Part shown: piece after piece, positions 7,543 through 16,734 of the stretch
Layout of the letters: each line of letters opens with the position of its first letter
How positions within the stretch are numbered: position 1 is the first letter of the stretch
Notes under the pieces: generated by a model
Told to the model about the DNA's origin: nothing
What the model saw: the letters and a program-made list of their open reading frames with translations, nothing else
The model's database searches: none
Assembly (NCBI GenBank): GCA_027624335.1
Contig: JAQBWV010000014.1
Span: 1 to 48,336, forward strand
Length of the DNA stretch: 48,336 nt
Reading direction: 5' to 3'
Origin: Planctomycetota bacterium
GTDB lineage: Bacteria; Planctomycetota; Planctomycetia; Planctomycetales; Planctomycetaceae
Position numbers and translations under genes: made by a program

Positions 7543-8907
7543 ATGTTCTATCGATCGTTGCTGTTACCCGACCTTCGCATGACGCTCGACGCGAACGACG
7601 TCGAGGGCATCCGCGCATTCTGCGAAACGCTGCATCCGGCTGTCGTCGCCGAAGTTATTGATGAGCTCGAACCGGCAGAACTGTGGAAGGTACTGGTGAC
7701 GTGCGCTCCTGATCTGCAGGCGGAAATCTTCGGTTTCCTCGAACTTCGACGGCAGATTCAAGTCGTTGAAGTTGCGGATCGAAAGACACTTTCCAAGCTC
7801 ATCGAGCAGATGGCTCCGGACGATCGAGTCGACGTATTGGAAATGCTCGACGAGGAAATGGTCGAAAGCCTGCTGCCTCTGATTGCTCAGGCCGAGCGGG
7901 CGGACATCCGCAAGCTGCTGTCCTATCCCGACGGAAGTGCCGGCTCGATCATGACGACCGAGTATGCCTCGTTGCCGGAAGAGATCACCGTTTCAGAAGC
8001 GCTGGATCAACTGCGGATTCAGGCACCTGACAGCGAAACCATCTACTACATCTACATTCTTGACGAACGCCGTCGACTCGATGGCATGGTTTCACTGCGA
8101 GAACTGATTCAGGCCAAACGTGCATCGAAACTGGCAGACATCATGCACCGGGATGTGATCTCGGTAAGAGTCGATGACGATGAAGAGTTCGTCGCACGTG
8201 AACTGGCCAGATACGACTTTCTCGCCATTCCGGTCGTGGACAATCAGCATCGACTGGTTGGAATCGTGACACTGGACGATGCCCTGGACGTGCTCGAAGA
8301 AGAGGCGACCGAAGACGCTCAAATGCAAGCGGCCATCCAACCGCTCGACGAGAGCTACATGAGCACGCCGTTTCTGGTGCTGGCTCGAAAACGCGGCGTC
8401 TGGCTGGTCATTCTGCTGGCTGCGGCGTTTCTGACAGCGTGGGTCATGCAGGACTACGAAGAACTGCAGAGCAACTACGTCTGGATGGTGTGGTTCATCC
8501 CGCTGGTACTGGCCAGCGGAGGAAACGCGGGCTCGCAATCGGCGACGTTGATCATTCGCGAGATGGCTACGACGGACATGGACGGTCGAGATAAGTATTT
8601 CATCCTGATGCGGGAACTGCGGATGGCTCTGGTACTGGGAGCGTGTCTGATGACGCTCTCATTCGGGATCGCGATCTGCATGGTCGCGTTGTCCGAGGCG
8701 ATCGTCGTCGCTGTCACCGTCCTGTTGATGGTGATCTTCGGCACTTCGGCTGGAGCGACTCTGCCGATCATCTTCAAACGGCTGGGAATGGATCCGGCGA
8801 TGATGTCAAACCCACTCATCGCCGCTCTGGTCGACGTTCTGGGAGTCATCATCTACTTCAAGACGGCACTGGCAATACTGGGACCAGTCGCGAAAGTGAT
8901 TGATTAG
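7543..8907 (+). CDS. mgtE: MgtE-type magnesium channel/transporter
   Basis: The 454-residue protein has the complete MgtE architecture. It starts with the N-terminal helical superhelix domain (about 1-130, with the repeated VIDELEPAEL / LIEQMAPDDRVDVLEML motif) and two CBS domains (about 130-260, ending GIVTLDDALDVLEEEA). The five-helix membrane domain begins with GVWLVILLAAAFLTAWV. The pore signature PLVLASGGNAGSQSATL is present, as is the terminal GMDPAMMSNPLIAALVDVLG with the conserved Asp. MgtE dimers conduct Mg2+, and the N and CBS domains close the pore at high cytosolic Mg2+. ATG 7543 is chosen because GGAGGA sits 9 bases ahead and the usual family length results. The frame is open to 7381, but that stretch is not family-like. 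No M-box riboswitch could be recognised in the 183 bases upstream. Confidence 0.93.
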   Translation: MFYRSLLLPDLRMTLDANDVEGIRAFCETLHPAVVAEVIDELEPAELWKVLVTCAPDLQAEIFGFLELRRQIQVVEVADRKTLSKLIEQMAPDDRVDVLEMLDEEMVESLLPLIAQAERADIRKLLSYPDGSAGSIMTTEYASLPEEITVSEALDQLRIQAPDSETIYYIYILDERRRLDGMVSLRELIQAKRASKLADIMHRDVISVRVDDDEEFVARELARYDFLAIPVVDNQHRLVGIVTLDDALDVLEEEATEDAQMQAAIQPLDESYMSTPFLVLARKRGVWLVILLAAAFLTAWVMQDYEELQSNYVWMVWFIPLVLASGGNAGSQSATLIIREMATTDMDGRDKYFILMRELRMALVLGACLMTLSFGIAICMVALSEAIVVAVTVLLMVIFGTSAGATLPIIFKRLGMDPAMMSNPLIAALVDVLGVIIYFKTALAILGPVAKVID

Positions 8908-8972
8908 AAACGTGTCGTGATTAACTTCCCGATTTCAGACGGCAGCGAAAGACCATTACAAGGATGTCACAC

Positions 8973-9461
8973 GTGGCAAAGAATCGAAAGCGGCAATACT
9001 GGCTCTTCAAGTCGGAACCCAGCGCTTACTCGATCGACGACCTTGTCAGCGATAAGACGACATATTGGGACGGTGTGCGGAACTATCAGGTTCGCAACAT
9101 GCTGCGCGACGACATTCAAGTTGGGGATCGCGTTCTCTTCTACCATAGCAATGCGAAGCCAATGGCAATTGTCGGTACGGCGAAAGTCGTCAAGCCCGGC
9201 TATCCCGATCACACTGCCTTCGATCCGAACGACAAGCACTACGACCGCAAAAGCGATCCGGACAATCCGACATGGTTCATGGTCGATGTCTCGATCATTC
9301 AGAAATTCGATTCGCCCGTAACACGAGACGATCTGAAGGCGGACACCGTGGCTTCCGGAATGGCCGTGATGCGGAAGGGCTCAAGACTCTCCATCGTGCC
9401 TGTCACGGAGGAAGAGTGGCAAGCGATCCACCAACTGACTGGAACGAAGGACCCTCGGTAA
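8973..9461 (+). CDS. EVE-domain protein
   Basis: The 162-residue protein is essentially one EVE domain (PUA-like fold). It shows YWLFKSEPSAYSIDDL at the N-terminus, then WDGVRNYQVRNMLRDDIQVGDRVLFYHSN, which is the most conserved stretch, and GSRLSIVPVTEEEWQAI near the C-terminus. EVE proteins bind modified bases in DNA or RNA and are common beside restriction or RNA-modification genes; no such neighbour is present here. GTG 8973 is proposed as start because AAGGA (8960-8964) is 8 bases before it. ATG 8964 is also in frame but is itself part of that AAGGATG sequence. It ends only 8 bases from the stop of the convergent FecR-like gene. Confidence 0.9.
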   Translation: MAKNRKRQYWLFKSEPSAYSIDDLVSDKTTYWDGVRNYQVRNMLRDDIQVGDRVLFYHSNAKPMAIVGTAKVVKPGYPDHTAFDPNDKHYDRKSDPDNPTWFMVDVSIIQKFDSPVTRDDLKADTVASGMAVMRKGSRLSIVPVTEEEWQAIHQLTGTKDPR

Positions 9462-9469
9462 CGCTTACG

Positions 9470-11746
9470 CTACTCGGTCAGTGTGCCTTTGTTTCGTTCA
9501 AGGTGCGAATACCAGCGGTCGACGGAGGCCTTCCGTTGATTGACTGGATTGATCGCCCGGTAGTCGTATCGCTGACCGGTCAACCGATAAATGTGCTGAA
9601 AAGCCAACTGCCGAATGACTACATTTTCGTGATCGAGCCATTCGACCAGCAACCGTGATGTGGCCGGGTTCCGAGCATCATCCTCGTCGTAACCCCAGAG
9701 CAGCCGGTAAAGCATGTCGACCTGATCGGCCGGAAAGTGTTGCGGCAACTCCGCCTTGAGTAATTCCCGATTCTCAACAGCCGTCGGCAACCAGCGTCGC
9801 AGTCCGGTAATAGCGGCTTCGCGAGATTCGACAAACTCCGCTTCAGCAAGCACCTGGACAAGCTGATCGTGTATTTCCGTCAGAGCCAGCGCTTTCACCG
9901 CCAGTTCGGAGATACCGGGAATTTTCGACCTGACGATCGTTGGTACGCTGTCCAGTAATGGCCGCGCTTCGTCGATCTCACTCTGGAAGCGAGTTGCGTA
10001 CCGACGCTGAGTCATCGATACCGCAGAGGCTGTCGGATCGAGCCAGTCGGGTACTGTCAGTAGCGGCGGTCGGTCTTTGGTTTCGGCCATGACACGCCGA
10101 TCCTTTAACGTCAGCGGAAACCAGGACGGCTCCGTCAGCAACTCATCGCCAGCAAGTTCACCAACGAAGCTCACTCGGCCGTTCACCACGAACAGGTTGC
10201 CGGTATAGCGATCTTCCCCGAGATCTTTTTCGTACGCGGTTGGTTCAGCGGCTGTCAATTCGACACCGCACAAAGCGTCGGTCGAATGGAGAGTCAGCCG
10301 ACACGGTTCGTCCAGCAGTTGCAGGCCGACGACAACGGGGTCGCCAGATTGCTCGGTCGACCGCCTTCGAAAGCTGACTCGGCCCGCCAGGATCCTGAGA
10401 ATCACCTGATCATCCGCCGTGGCACCAAGGAATTCGACGACAGCGCCCCCCTGAAGATCAATCAGCAGATCGAGCGACGAGACTTCCAGTAGAGCAGAGA
10501 ATGGCTCCAGCGACGCGATTCGGTCACCAGCTCGAACGGAAGATCGATGTGGCATCGCCAACCAGCCGTTGTCACTTTTCCGAGCAAGAATCCCCTCACG
10601 AGATGTGTAGAGAACTTCGGGAGACGGAACTGTTGCCGCGACAACGGTCTCGGGCGTTTCCGAGTCTGCTGGCCCAGAAGATATCGTCGGCAGACTCGGC
10701 AGGGAGGGGGCTGTGACTGAAGAGCCTTTACCAGGTGCAGTCGTCGTTGCCGCCAGGGTAGTTCCTGCGGCAGGCAGTGCTGGTTGCGGAAGCGCAGGAA
10801 TCGGAGTTGTGACCTGCGGCGCTATCGAACCCCCAGGTGGATCTTGAACGGGATCAAGTCCGCTCAACTCACCGATGCCACGTGGCGGCGTGTTCGACGC
10901 CACCATGACCGAACCTGTCTGGCTATCTGGTGGACGTTGTGTGTGGTCCGCGGGCGAACCTGGATTGCCGTTGGACACGCTCGAATTCAATGCTCCCGGC
11001 AGAAGCGAGGTCTCGTCGGTGACAGTGTCGTCCGGCGCACTTCCGATACCAACCGGAGCGGCGTCCGTCGCGATCATCGCGACTGAGTCTCCTGAACGGG
11101 AAGTGGTGCGCCATGTCAACGACGGGTCCAGATAGACGATCCCCAGCCAGATACTTCCGACGAGAACCCCAACGGCCACGGGAGCCATGCGACGCCACAG
11201 CGGTACGGGCTTCAGGTAGTCCGGAATCGTCGACTGAAATGTGTCGACAGAAGAATCGCCTCCCACGACCGCTGATCGTTGCGGAATTGTGACACTCGAA
11301 TCTGAACCAACCTTCGAGTCGCCTTCTGCGATAGTTCGACCATTCGTCCCTGCCGGTTTTGTAATCGGACCAAGAGCGTACATCCGCTCGCGCGTTGTTG
11401 CCGGGACATCGACCGGTTCACCAAGCACCAGCGTCAGGATCTGATGGCAGGCCGCGACTTCGGCGAGATGCACATCTGAGTCCAGGCAAACTTTCTCGAC
11501 GTCGGCGACCGCATCCGGGGGAAGCGTATTGTCCAGATATTCGGCGACCGAATTGCCATCGAGACCGCTGCCGGGATTCTTCGGGTCAGGTGCCGTCAAC
11601 CGACGGCGACGCATGACTTCTCGAACGCGATCGACCAGTGCCGAGGCGTAGCCGCTTTCGCTGATCTTATCTCCGATTTCGCGGGACTGCCCCGGTTCGA
11701 GAATGTCGTCAAGGTACGCCAGCAACGTTCGCAGTGTCAGTCGCAT
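9470..11746 (-). CDS. Large single-span membrane protein with FecR-like domain
   Basis: The 758-residue protein starts MRLTLRTLLAYLDDILEP. The first 110 residues are soluble and helical and look like the N-terminal cytoplasmic part of planctomycete anti-sigma/FecR-type proteins (YLDNTLPPDAVADVEKVC). One transmembrane span follows (MAPVAVGVLVGSIWLGIVYL, about residues 193-212). Next is a long Pro/Ser/Thr-rich linker (about 230-370) and a FecR-like beta domain (EGILARKSDNGWLAMPHRSSVRAGDRIASLEPFSALLEV). The C-terminal helical region (about 590-758) ends with residues resembling HEAT-type repeats. It probably senses or binds something outside the inner membrane. No sigma factor gene is adjacent, so a sigma/anti-sigma pair is not supported here. 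The ATG at 11746 has GGAG/GGGA upstream. It is divergent from the TPR/metalloprotease gene. Confidence 0.75.
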   Translation of the reverse strand: MRLTLRTLLAYLDDILEPGQSREIGDKISESGYASALVDRVREVMRRRRLTAPDPKNPGSGLDGNSVAEYLDNTLPPDAVADVEKVCLDSDVHLAEVAACHQILTLVLGEPVDVPATTRERMYALGPITKPAGTNGRTIAEGDSKVGSDSSVTIPQRSAVVGGDSSVDTFQSTIPDYLKPVPLWRRMAPVAVGVLVGSIWLGIVYLDPSLTWRTTSRSGDSVAMIATDAAPVGIGSAPDDTVTDETSLLPGALNSSVSNGNPGSPADHTQRPPDSQTGSVMVASNTPPRGIGELSGLDPVQDPPGGSIAPQVTTPIPALPQPALPAAGTTLAATTTAPGKGSSVTAPSLPSLPTISSGPADSETPETVVAATVPSPEVLYTSREGILARKSDNGWLAMPHRSSVRAGDRIASLEPFSALLEVSSLDLLIDLQGGAVVEFLGATADDQVILRILAGRVSFRRRSTEQSGDPVVVGLQLLDEPCRLTLHSTDALCGVELTAAEPTAYEKDLGEDRYTGNLFVVNGRVSFVGELAGDELLTEPSWFPLTLKDRRVMAETKDRPPLLTVPDWLDPTASAVSMTQRRYATRFQSEIDEARPLLDSVPTIVRSKIPGISELAVKALALTEIHDQLVQVLAEAEFVESREAAITGLRRWLPTAVENRELLKAELPQHFPADQVDMLYRLLWGYDEDDARNPATSRLLVEWLDHENVVIRQLAFQHIYRLTGQRYDYRAINPVNQRKASVDRWYSHLERNKGTLTE

Positions 11747-12109
11747 GATTCCCGCTCCGCAGCAACAGTTGTCGAAGAACTTCCCGGCTGGTGACGCTGA
11801 ACACGCCACCGCATGGTCGATGACTCCTCACCGATAACAGTGGGAATTCGTCGCCGGGTCCGTGCAGAAATTCCGGACAATTCTCAATTTTTGGCGAAGT
11901 TTTGACACGCAGCCTCGATCCCTGCGCTGTTCTGGTCCGCTGACTGTTCGCGTGACGTATTGTCGATGTGTTTTTGATTCGTTACCGTCTTCCAGCATTC
12001 GCATTGCCGGATGCACCGTCCCGAAACAGTTTCCAGCCCACCGGGATCGCGAGTCTGCTGTGAAATCAACAGACCGTTGCGATTCAGGACTGGCCACGGA
12101 AGGTCGCTT
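11747..12109. other. 363-base divergent intergenic region
   Basis: This lies between the start codons of the FecR-like gene (minus) and the TPR/metalloprotease gene (plus). It must hold promoters for both. I could not identify a convincing -35/-10 pair, an operator, or a conserved short reading frame. Open frames here have no recognisable protein signature. Confidence 0.4.
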
Positions 12110-14794
12110 ATGGCCGCACCCGCGGACTGGCAGCATTTCCAGTGTCACCGGCAGTTTCAATACAACTTGCCAGTTGTGGCGGAGTATCGTTTACCCCTCT
12201 CCCTGAAGCGTTATGTCCGCATTTGTCGCGCTGTCGTCTTCGCAGGTTTGATGCTGATTGGCTGCACCGCGATAAAGCCAGCGAACGCTGCCGAACTGGC
12301 TGAGTGCCGCGAGATGCTGATTCGAGGTGACTACGAATCATGCATCCATGCATCGCATGAGGCAATTTCGAAGAATCGCTATGGCGAGACGTGGCCGCTG
12401 GTTAAAGCTCAGGCGGAATTCGCGATCGGGCAGTTCGACGCTTCGTTGATGACGATCGCCAATGGACTGAACCGTTATTCCTGGAGCATTCGACTGCGCT
12501 GGATTGCTCGTGACGCCGCACTCCGCAGCGGACGCGAGGAACTGGCAGACGCACTGCTGACCGAGATCCGCACGCTGATCAAACAGTTTCCGTGGCGCTA
12601 CACCGATGCGGAAGAGATCGTCATCCTCGGTCTGATCGACGATCTTGACGGTCGGGACGCGCGAGAAATTCTCGATGAGCGTTTCGAGAAGGCGAAGCTC
12701 CGCAGCCGGACAAGCCGTGAGCCGTGGCTGGCCATCGGACAACTGGCTTTGAATAAGAACGACGCCGCACTGGCCGCTGACAACTTCAAGGCGGCGCTGG
12801 TCGTGTTTCCGGACGACCCTGACTTCACGTCGGGACTCGCGCGAGCGGTCGCGTCGTCGGATCGACAGGCGGCGATGGCAGGCATTGCAGCGGCACTCAC
12901 GGCAAACCCGAAACACATTCCAAGCCTGCTGTTCCAGCTGGATGGATTGATCGATGCCGAAGATTACGATGCTGCGATCGCACTGGTTGATCGAGTCCAC
13001 CTGATCGATGCCCAGCAACCCGAAGCGTGGGCGCTGCGCGCCGCGATCGCTCACCTGACGAACGACCTGCGTGGCGAAGTCGCGTTTCGTGACAAGGCTC
13101 TTGCACGCTGGACGGGAAATCCGCGAGTTGATCATCTCATCGGTCGAAAACTCTCGCAGCATTACCGGTTCCGTGAGGGAGCCGCCTACCAGCGTCGAGC
13201 ACTCACCTTGAAACCAGACTTCGCGCCCGCCCAGCGACAGCTGGCTGAGGATCTGCTGCGACTGGGAGAGGAAACTGAAGGCTGGAAACTGGCTCAGACC
13301 GCGTACGACGCCGACAGCTATAACGTCGCCACGTACAACCTGCTCGAACTGCATGACGAGATCGGCAGGTTCACAACACTGCAGGACGACTCGTTCACGC
13401 TGCGCATGCAGGCGGACGAGTCACAGCTCTACGGTGTCGAAGTCCTGGAGCTGCTGCATCGTGCGAAGCAGACGCTGGGAGCAAAGTACGGACTCCAGCT
13501 CAACGATCGGATCACCGTCGAAGTCTTCCCGAACGAAGATGATTTTGCGGTTCGCACGTTCGGGATGCCGGCGGTTTCCGGTTATCTCGGCGTCTGTTTC
13601 GGGCGAGTCATTACTGCGAACAGTCCGGCTTCCCGCCGCGAGAATCCATCCAACTGGCAGGCAGTGCTGTGGCACGAGTTCTGTCATGTCGTCACGCTGG
13701 AACTGACGCATAACAGGATTCCGCGTTGGCTCAGCGAAGGCATCTCGGTTTACGAAGAGCTGCAGCAGAACCCGGCATGGGGGCAGCGGATGGACCCGCG
13801 ATACCGCGAGCACATTCTCAGTGATGGACTGACTCCGCTGGGACAACTCAGTAGTGCGTTCATGAGGCCCGAAAGCGGCTGGCATCTGCAATTTGCTTAT
13901 TTCGAATCGGCCCTTGCGGTCGACTTCCTCGTGAAACACTTCGGACAGGATGCACTGCGAGCGGTGCTCGGCGACCTGAATTCCGGGCTGCCGATCAACG
14001 TCGCTCTGGATCGAAGATGCGCTACCCTGCCGGAGCTCGAAAGTCGCTTTGAGGCGTTCGCTAAGAAACAGGCCGAGTCGCTCGCGCCGGATGTGGAGTG
14101 GGACAAGCCGAATCTCGAAGAGCTGATCGCCGGCGATGGTGATTCGCTGGCCGCCTGGGTTACTGATCATCCGAGAAATTTCATCGGTCTGATGGCACTG
14201 GTCGCGCGACAGCTGGCCGACGACAAATGGAAAGATGCCGAGCCGACGCTTCAGCAATTGATTCACATTTACCCGGCGTACATCGGCGGCGACAACGCTT
14301 ACGAGCGTCTGGCGGGTATCTATCAGAAACTCGATCGTCCCGCCGACGAACGAAGGGTGCTGGAGCAGTTCACACTGATCAGCGACGACACCGTGCCAGC
14401 CAATCTGCGACTGCTGGAATTGCAGACTGCTGCGTCGGACTGGACCGCGCTGGAGCAGACCGCCAGGAGACTGTTTGCGATCGATCCGCTGCTCAGGCAG
14501 TCACATTCAGCGCTGGCAGTCGTTGGTGAAAAACTTGACAGGCCCGCTCTCGCTTCACGCGCGTTGAGTCGATTGCTGCTGCTCGATCCGGACGATCCGG
14601 CAGACATTCATTATCGGCTCGCGCAGACGCTGTATTCACAGGGGCAGCTTGACGAGGCCAAGCGGCAAACATTGATGGCGCTCGAAGAAGCTCCACGGTT
14701 CCGCGACGCTCACCGTTTGCTGCTGAAGATTGTTCGAGAATCCTCACCGGGGCAGGCAGTGCCTGCCCGACACAACACGTCGAGGTCGCAATGA
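12110..14794 (+). CDS. TPR protein with gluzincin (HExxH, peptidase MA-like) domain, probable lipoprotein
   Basis: An 894-residue protein. A hydrophobic segment ending in LIGC followed by TAIKPANA (about residues 70-75) looks like a lipobox, so export and lipidation are likely. TPR-type helical repeats fill roughly 80-460. A zinc-protease domain follows, with LWHEFCHVVTLEL (H522 and H526 with E523) and, shortly after, PRWLSEGISVYEE, the third-ligand Glu region of peptidase MA-like gluzincins. More TPRs fill the C-terminal 250 residues. The start is uncertain. ATG 12110 has GGAAGG 6 bases ahead but leaves a long leader before the signal; GTG 12176 gives a normal signal peptide but no Shine-Dalgarno. 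The stop overlaps the next start by 4 bases (ATGA), so it heads the downstream operon. A 19-base palindrome lies in its last codons. Confidence 0.82.
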   Translation: MAAPADWQHFQCHRQFQYNLPVVAEYRLPLSLKRYVRICRAVVFAGLMLIGCTAIKPANAAELAECREMLIRGDYESCIHASHEAISKNRYGETWPLVKAQAEFAIGQFDASLMTIANGLNRYSWSIRLRWIARDAALRSGREELADALLTEIRTLIKQFPWRYTDAEEIVILGLIDDLDGRDAREILDERFEKAKLRSRTSREPWLAIGQLALNKNDAALAADNFKAALVVFPDDPDFTSGLARAVASSDRQAAMAGIAAALTANPKHIPSLLFQLDGLIDAEDYDAAIALVDRVHLIDAQQPEAWALRAAIAHLTNDLRGEVAFRDKALARWTGNPRVDHLIGRKLSQHYRFREGAAYQRRALTLKPDFAPAQRQLAEDLLRLGEETEGWKLAQTAYDADSYNVATYNLLELHDEIGRFTTLQDDSFTLRMQADESQLYGVEVLELLHRAKQTLGAKYGLQLNDRITVEVFPNEDDFAVRTFGMPAVSGYLGVCFGRVITANSPASRRENPSNWQAVLWHEFCHVVTLELTHNRIPRWLSEGISVYEELQQNPAWGQRMDPRYREHILSDGLTPLGQLSSAFMRPESGWHLQFAYFESALAVDFLVKHFGQDALRAVLGDLNSGLPINVALDRRCATLPELESRFEAFAKKQAESLAPDVEWDKPNLEELIAGDGDSLAAWVTDHPRNFIGLMALVARQLADDKWKDAEPTLQQLIHIYPAYIGGDNAYERLAGIYQKLDRPADERRVLEQFTLISDDTVPANLRLLELQTAASDWTALEQTARRLFAIDPLLRQSHSALAVVGEKLDRPALASRALSRLLLLDPDDPADIHYRLAQTLYSQGQLDEAKRQTLMALEEAPRFRDAHRLLLKIVRESSPGQAVPARHNTSRSQ
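14750..14768. repeat. Perfect palindrome GGGCAGGCA-G-TGCCTGCCC inside the 3' end of a gene
   Basis: Nine-base perfect arms around a single G lie about 25 bases before the stop of the TPR/metalloprotease gene. They encode the PGQAVPA part of its tail. This looks like an inserted extragenic-type palindrome that now supplies C-terminal codons, and it sits just ahead of the overlapping start of the next gene. Confidence 0.6.
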
Positions 14795-15678
14795 ATCATC
14801 AGCACGACGTCCGAAACCCGGAAGCATCGCGCATCCGCAGCTCGGCTTCTCTTCTGGCTGTGCTGCTGGCTCTTGTCGTCGGTGCCGCTTTTCTGTGGCA
14901 GGCCAGCGAGCCGACTGAAGCTCAACCGTGGCGACGGTACGGTTTCGATCCGACCGTCGCCCCTGATCGAAACGGCGTCCCCGACTGGGAAGTCGATCCG
15001 CGATTCAAACAAGACGTCTTCACCTTCGTCCGCCTGAAATACAATTCGTATCGCCAGCGCGGCAAATGGGCGACCGACTATCCCGATGCCGATCTGAATT
15101 TCTCGTTCAGACTTCAGCAACTGACTTCGCTCAAGGTAGATCCAGATGGAAAGGTTCTGGAGATCACCGACCCGGCCATGTTCGACTACCCGTGGACTTA
15201 CATGATTGAACCAGGCGATCTGGAGTTTACGGAAGAGGAAGTCGAAACGCTCCGTCGTTACCTCTTTAACGGTGGCTTCCTGATGGTCGACGACTTCTGG
15301 GGCGAGAACGAGTGGCAGAACTTCTACACCGAAATCAAGCGAGTCTTCCCCGACCGCGAACCCATCGAATTACCGCTCGAACATCCGATCTTTCACTGCG
15401 TCTATGACCTTCCGGAAAAACCTCAGATTCCCAGCATCGGTCAGGCACTCGCGGGAAGATTTCAAGGAATCACGTGGGAACGTCCAGACGCGGCGGAAGT
15501 CCATTACAAGGGTATCTTCGACGACAAGGGCCGGATGATGGTCATCATCTGCCACAACACCGACCTCGGCGACGGCTGGGAACGAGAAGGCGAAGATCCC
15601 TGGTACTTCAAAGAGTTTGCCGAAAAGAAAGCCTACCCGCTGGGTATCAATATCGTGTTTTACGCCATGACCCATTGA
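14791..15678 (+). CDS. DUF4159 protein, exported or membrane-anchored
   Basis: The 295-residue protein has an N-terminal hydrophobic anchor (SASLLAVLLALVVGAAFLW, about 18-36). A soluble domain follows with the DUF4159 pattern: FTFVRLKYNSY, WATDYPDADLNFSFRLQQLT, YPWTYMIEPGDLEFTEEEVETLRRYLFNGGFLMVDDFWG, and a C-terminal AYPLGINIVFYAMTH. DUF4159 has a glutamine-amidotransferase-like fold without an established activity. It commonly travels with MoxR, DUF58 and vWA genes, as here. The start codon overlaps the stop of the metalloprotease gene (ATGA at 14791-14794), implying coupled translation, and moxR follows after 30 bases. Whether it is retained in the membrane or cleaved cannot be settled. 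Confidence 0.88.
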   Translation: MNHQHDVRNPEASRIRSSASLLAVLLALVVGAAFLWQASEPTEAQPWRRYGFDPTVAPDRNGVPDWEVDPRFKQDVFTFVRLKYNSYRQRGKWATDYPDADLNFSFRLQQLTSLKVDPDGKVLEITDPAMFDYPWTYMIEPGDLEFTEEEVETLRRYLFNGGFLMVDDFWGENEWQNFYTEIKRVFPDREPIELPLEHPIFHCVYDLPEKPQIPSIGQALAGRFQGITWERPDAAEVHYKGIFDDKGRMMVIICHNTDLGDGWEREGEDPWYFKEFAEKKAYPLGINIVFYAMTH

Positions 15679-15708
15679 AGCGATAAACTTCCTCGGGAAA
15701 GGACACCT

Positions 15709-16722
15709 ATGAGTTCTGAAACTGTCTCCGACCCAGACGACGAACGCCAGACGGTCGAGTTGCTGCGCGGCGCTCGCGAGCAGATTTTCGCCGAGCTGCA
15801 GAAAGTGATCATCGGTCAGCATGCGGTGATCGAGCAGCTGCTGCTGGCAATGTTTGCCGGCGGGCATTGCCTGATTACCGGAGCACCAGGCCTGGCGAAA
15901 ACGTTGCTGGTTCAATCGGTCGCTGACCTGTTCCACCTGAAGTTTCAGAGGATTCAGTTCACACCGGACCTCATGCCGGCTGACATCACCGGAACGGAGA
16001 TTCTCGAACAGGATCAAAACGGGCACCGCCGGATGGTCTTTGTACCGGGGCCGATCTTCGCCAACGTGATCCTCGCCGACGAAATCAATCGGACGCCGCC
16101 GAAGACGCAATCAGCCATGCTCGAAGCCATGCAGGAGCATCAGGTGACCGCCGCCGGCAAGCGCATGCCGCTCGAAGAACCGTTCTTTGTCCTGGCGACT
16201 CAGAACCCGATCGAGATGGAAGGCACCTACCCGCTGCCTGAAGCGCAGCTCGACAGGTTCATGTTCAACGTCTTCGTCGACTACCTGCCGGAAGACGACG
16301 AAGTGGCCGTCGTCACGCGAACGACTGCCGGGCCGCAGGCCCAATTGAAACCACTCTTTGCCGGCAACGATCTGATCCGTTTTCGATCCATCGTTCAGTC
16401 GGTGCCGATTGCCGAGGACGTGGCCCGGTATGCCGTCCGCCTGGCGGCGACATCCAGACCCGGTCAGGCAGACACTTTGGATTTTATCAACGAGTGGGTG
16501 AGCTGGGGCGCGGGTATTCGAGCCGGTCAGTACCTCGTGCTCGGCGCGAAAGTGAAAGCGCTGCTCGACGGAAATTCGCACGTCAGCATCGCCGACATTC
16601 GCCACGTCGCTCACCCAGTGCTGCGACATCGAATTCTCGTCAACTACCGCGCCGAAGCCGACGGCATCTCGACAGAACACATCATTGATCGGCTTCTCGA
16701 AACGGTTCAACCACTCAGTTAA
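15709..16722 (+). CDS. MoxR-family AAA+ ATPase
   Basis: The 337-residue protein matches the MoxR (AAA_3) family. It has Walker A GAPGLAKT (residues 58-65, with K64), FQRIQFTPDLMPADITGTEI, Walker B VILADEINRTPPKTQSAMLEAMQEHQVT (D124, E125), sensor 1 FFVLATQNPIEMEGTYPLPEAQLDRF, and a C-terminal lid domain. MoxR ATPases act with vWA-domain proteins to load metals or assemble envelope complexes. Three DxSxS-bearing proteins follow in this operon. GGAAAGGA lies just ahead of ATG 15709. The DUF58 gene begins 12 bases after its stop. Its cytoplasmic location is inferred from the lack of a signal or membrane span. Confidence 0.95.
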   Translation: MSSETVSDPDDERQTVELLRGAREQIFAELQKVIIGQHAVIEQLLLAMFAGGHCLITGAPGLAKTLLVQSVADLFHLKFQRIQFTPDLMPADITGTEILEQDQNGHRRMVFVPGPIFANVILADEINRTPPKTQSAMLEAMQEHQVTAAGKRMPLEEPFFVLATQNPIEMEGTYPLPEAQLDRFMFNVFVDYLPEDDEVAVVTRTTAGPQAQLKPLFAGNDLIRFRSIVQSVPIAEDVARYAVRLAATSRPGQADTLDFINEWVSWGAGIRAGQYLVLGAKVKALLDGNSHVSIADIRHVAHPVLRHRILVNYRAEADGISTEHIIDRLLETVQPLS

Positions 16723-16734
16723 CGCGGTCGGCAG

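Noticed and set aside
9470..11746. Anti-sigma factor with adjacent ECF sigma gene
   Set aside because: The FecR-like domain suggests such a role, but no sigma factor gene lies nearby.
12338..13354. 338-codon minus-strand frame
   Set aside because: Antisense to the TPR/metalloprotease gene; the composition is Arg/Gln/Cys-rich and unlike a real protein.
13421..14266. 281-codon minus-strand frame
   Set aside because: Same reason: opposite strand of a GC-rich TPR coding region.
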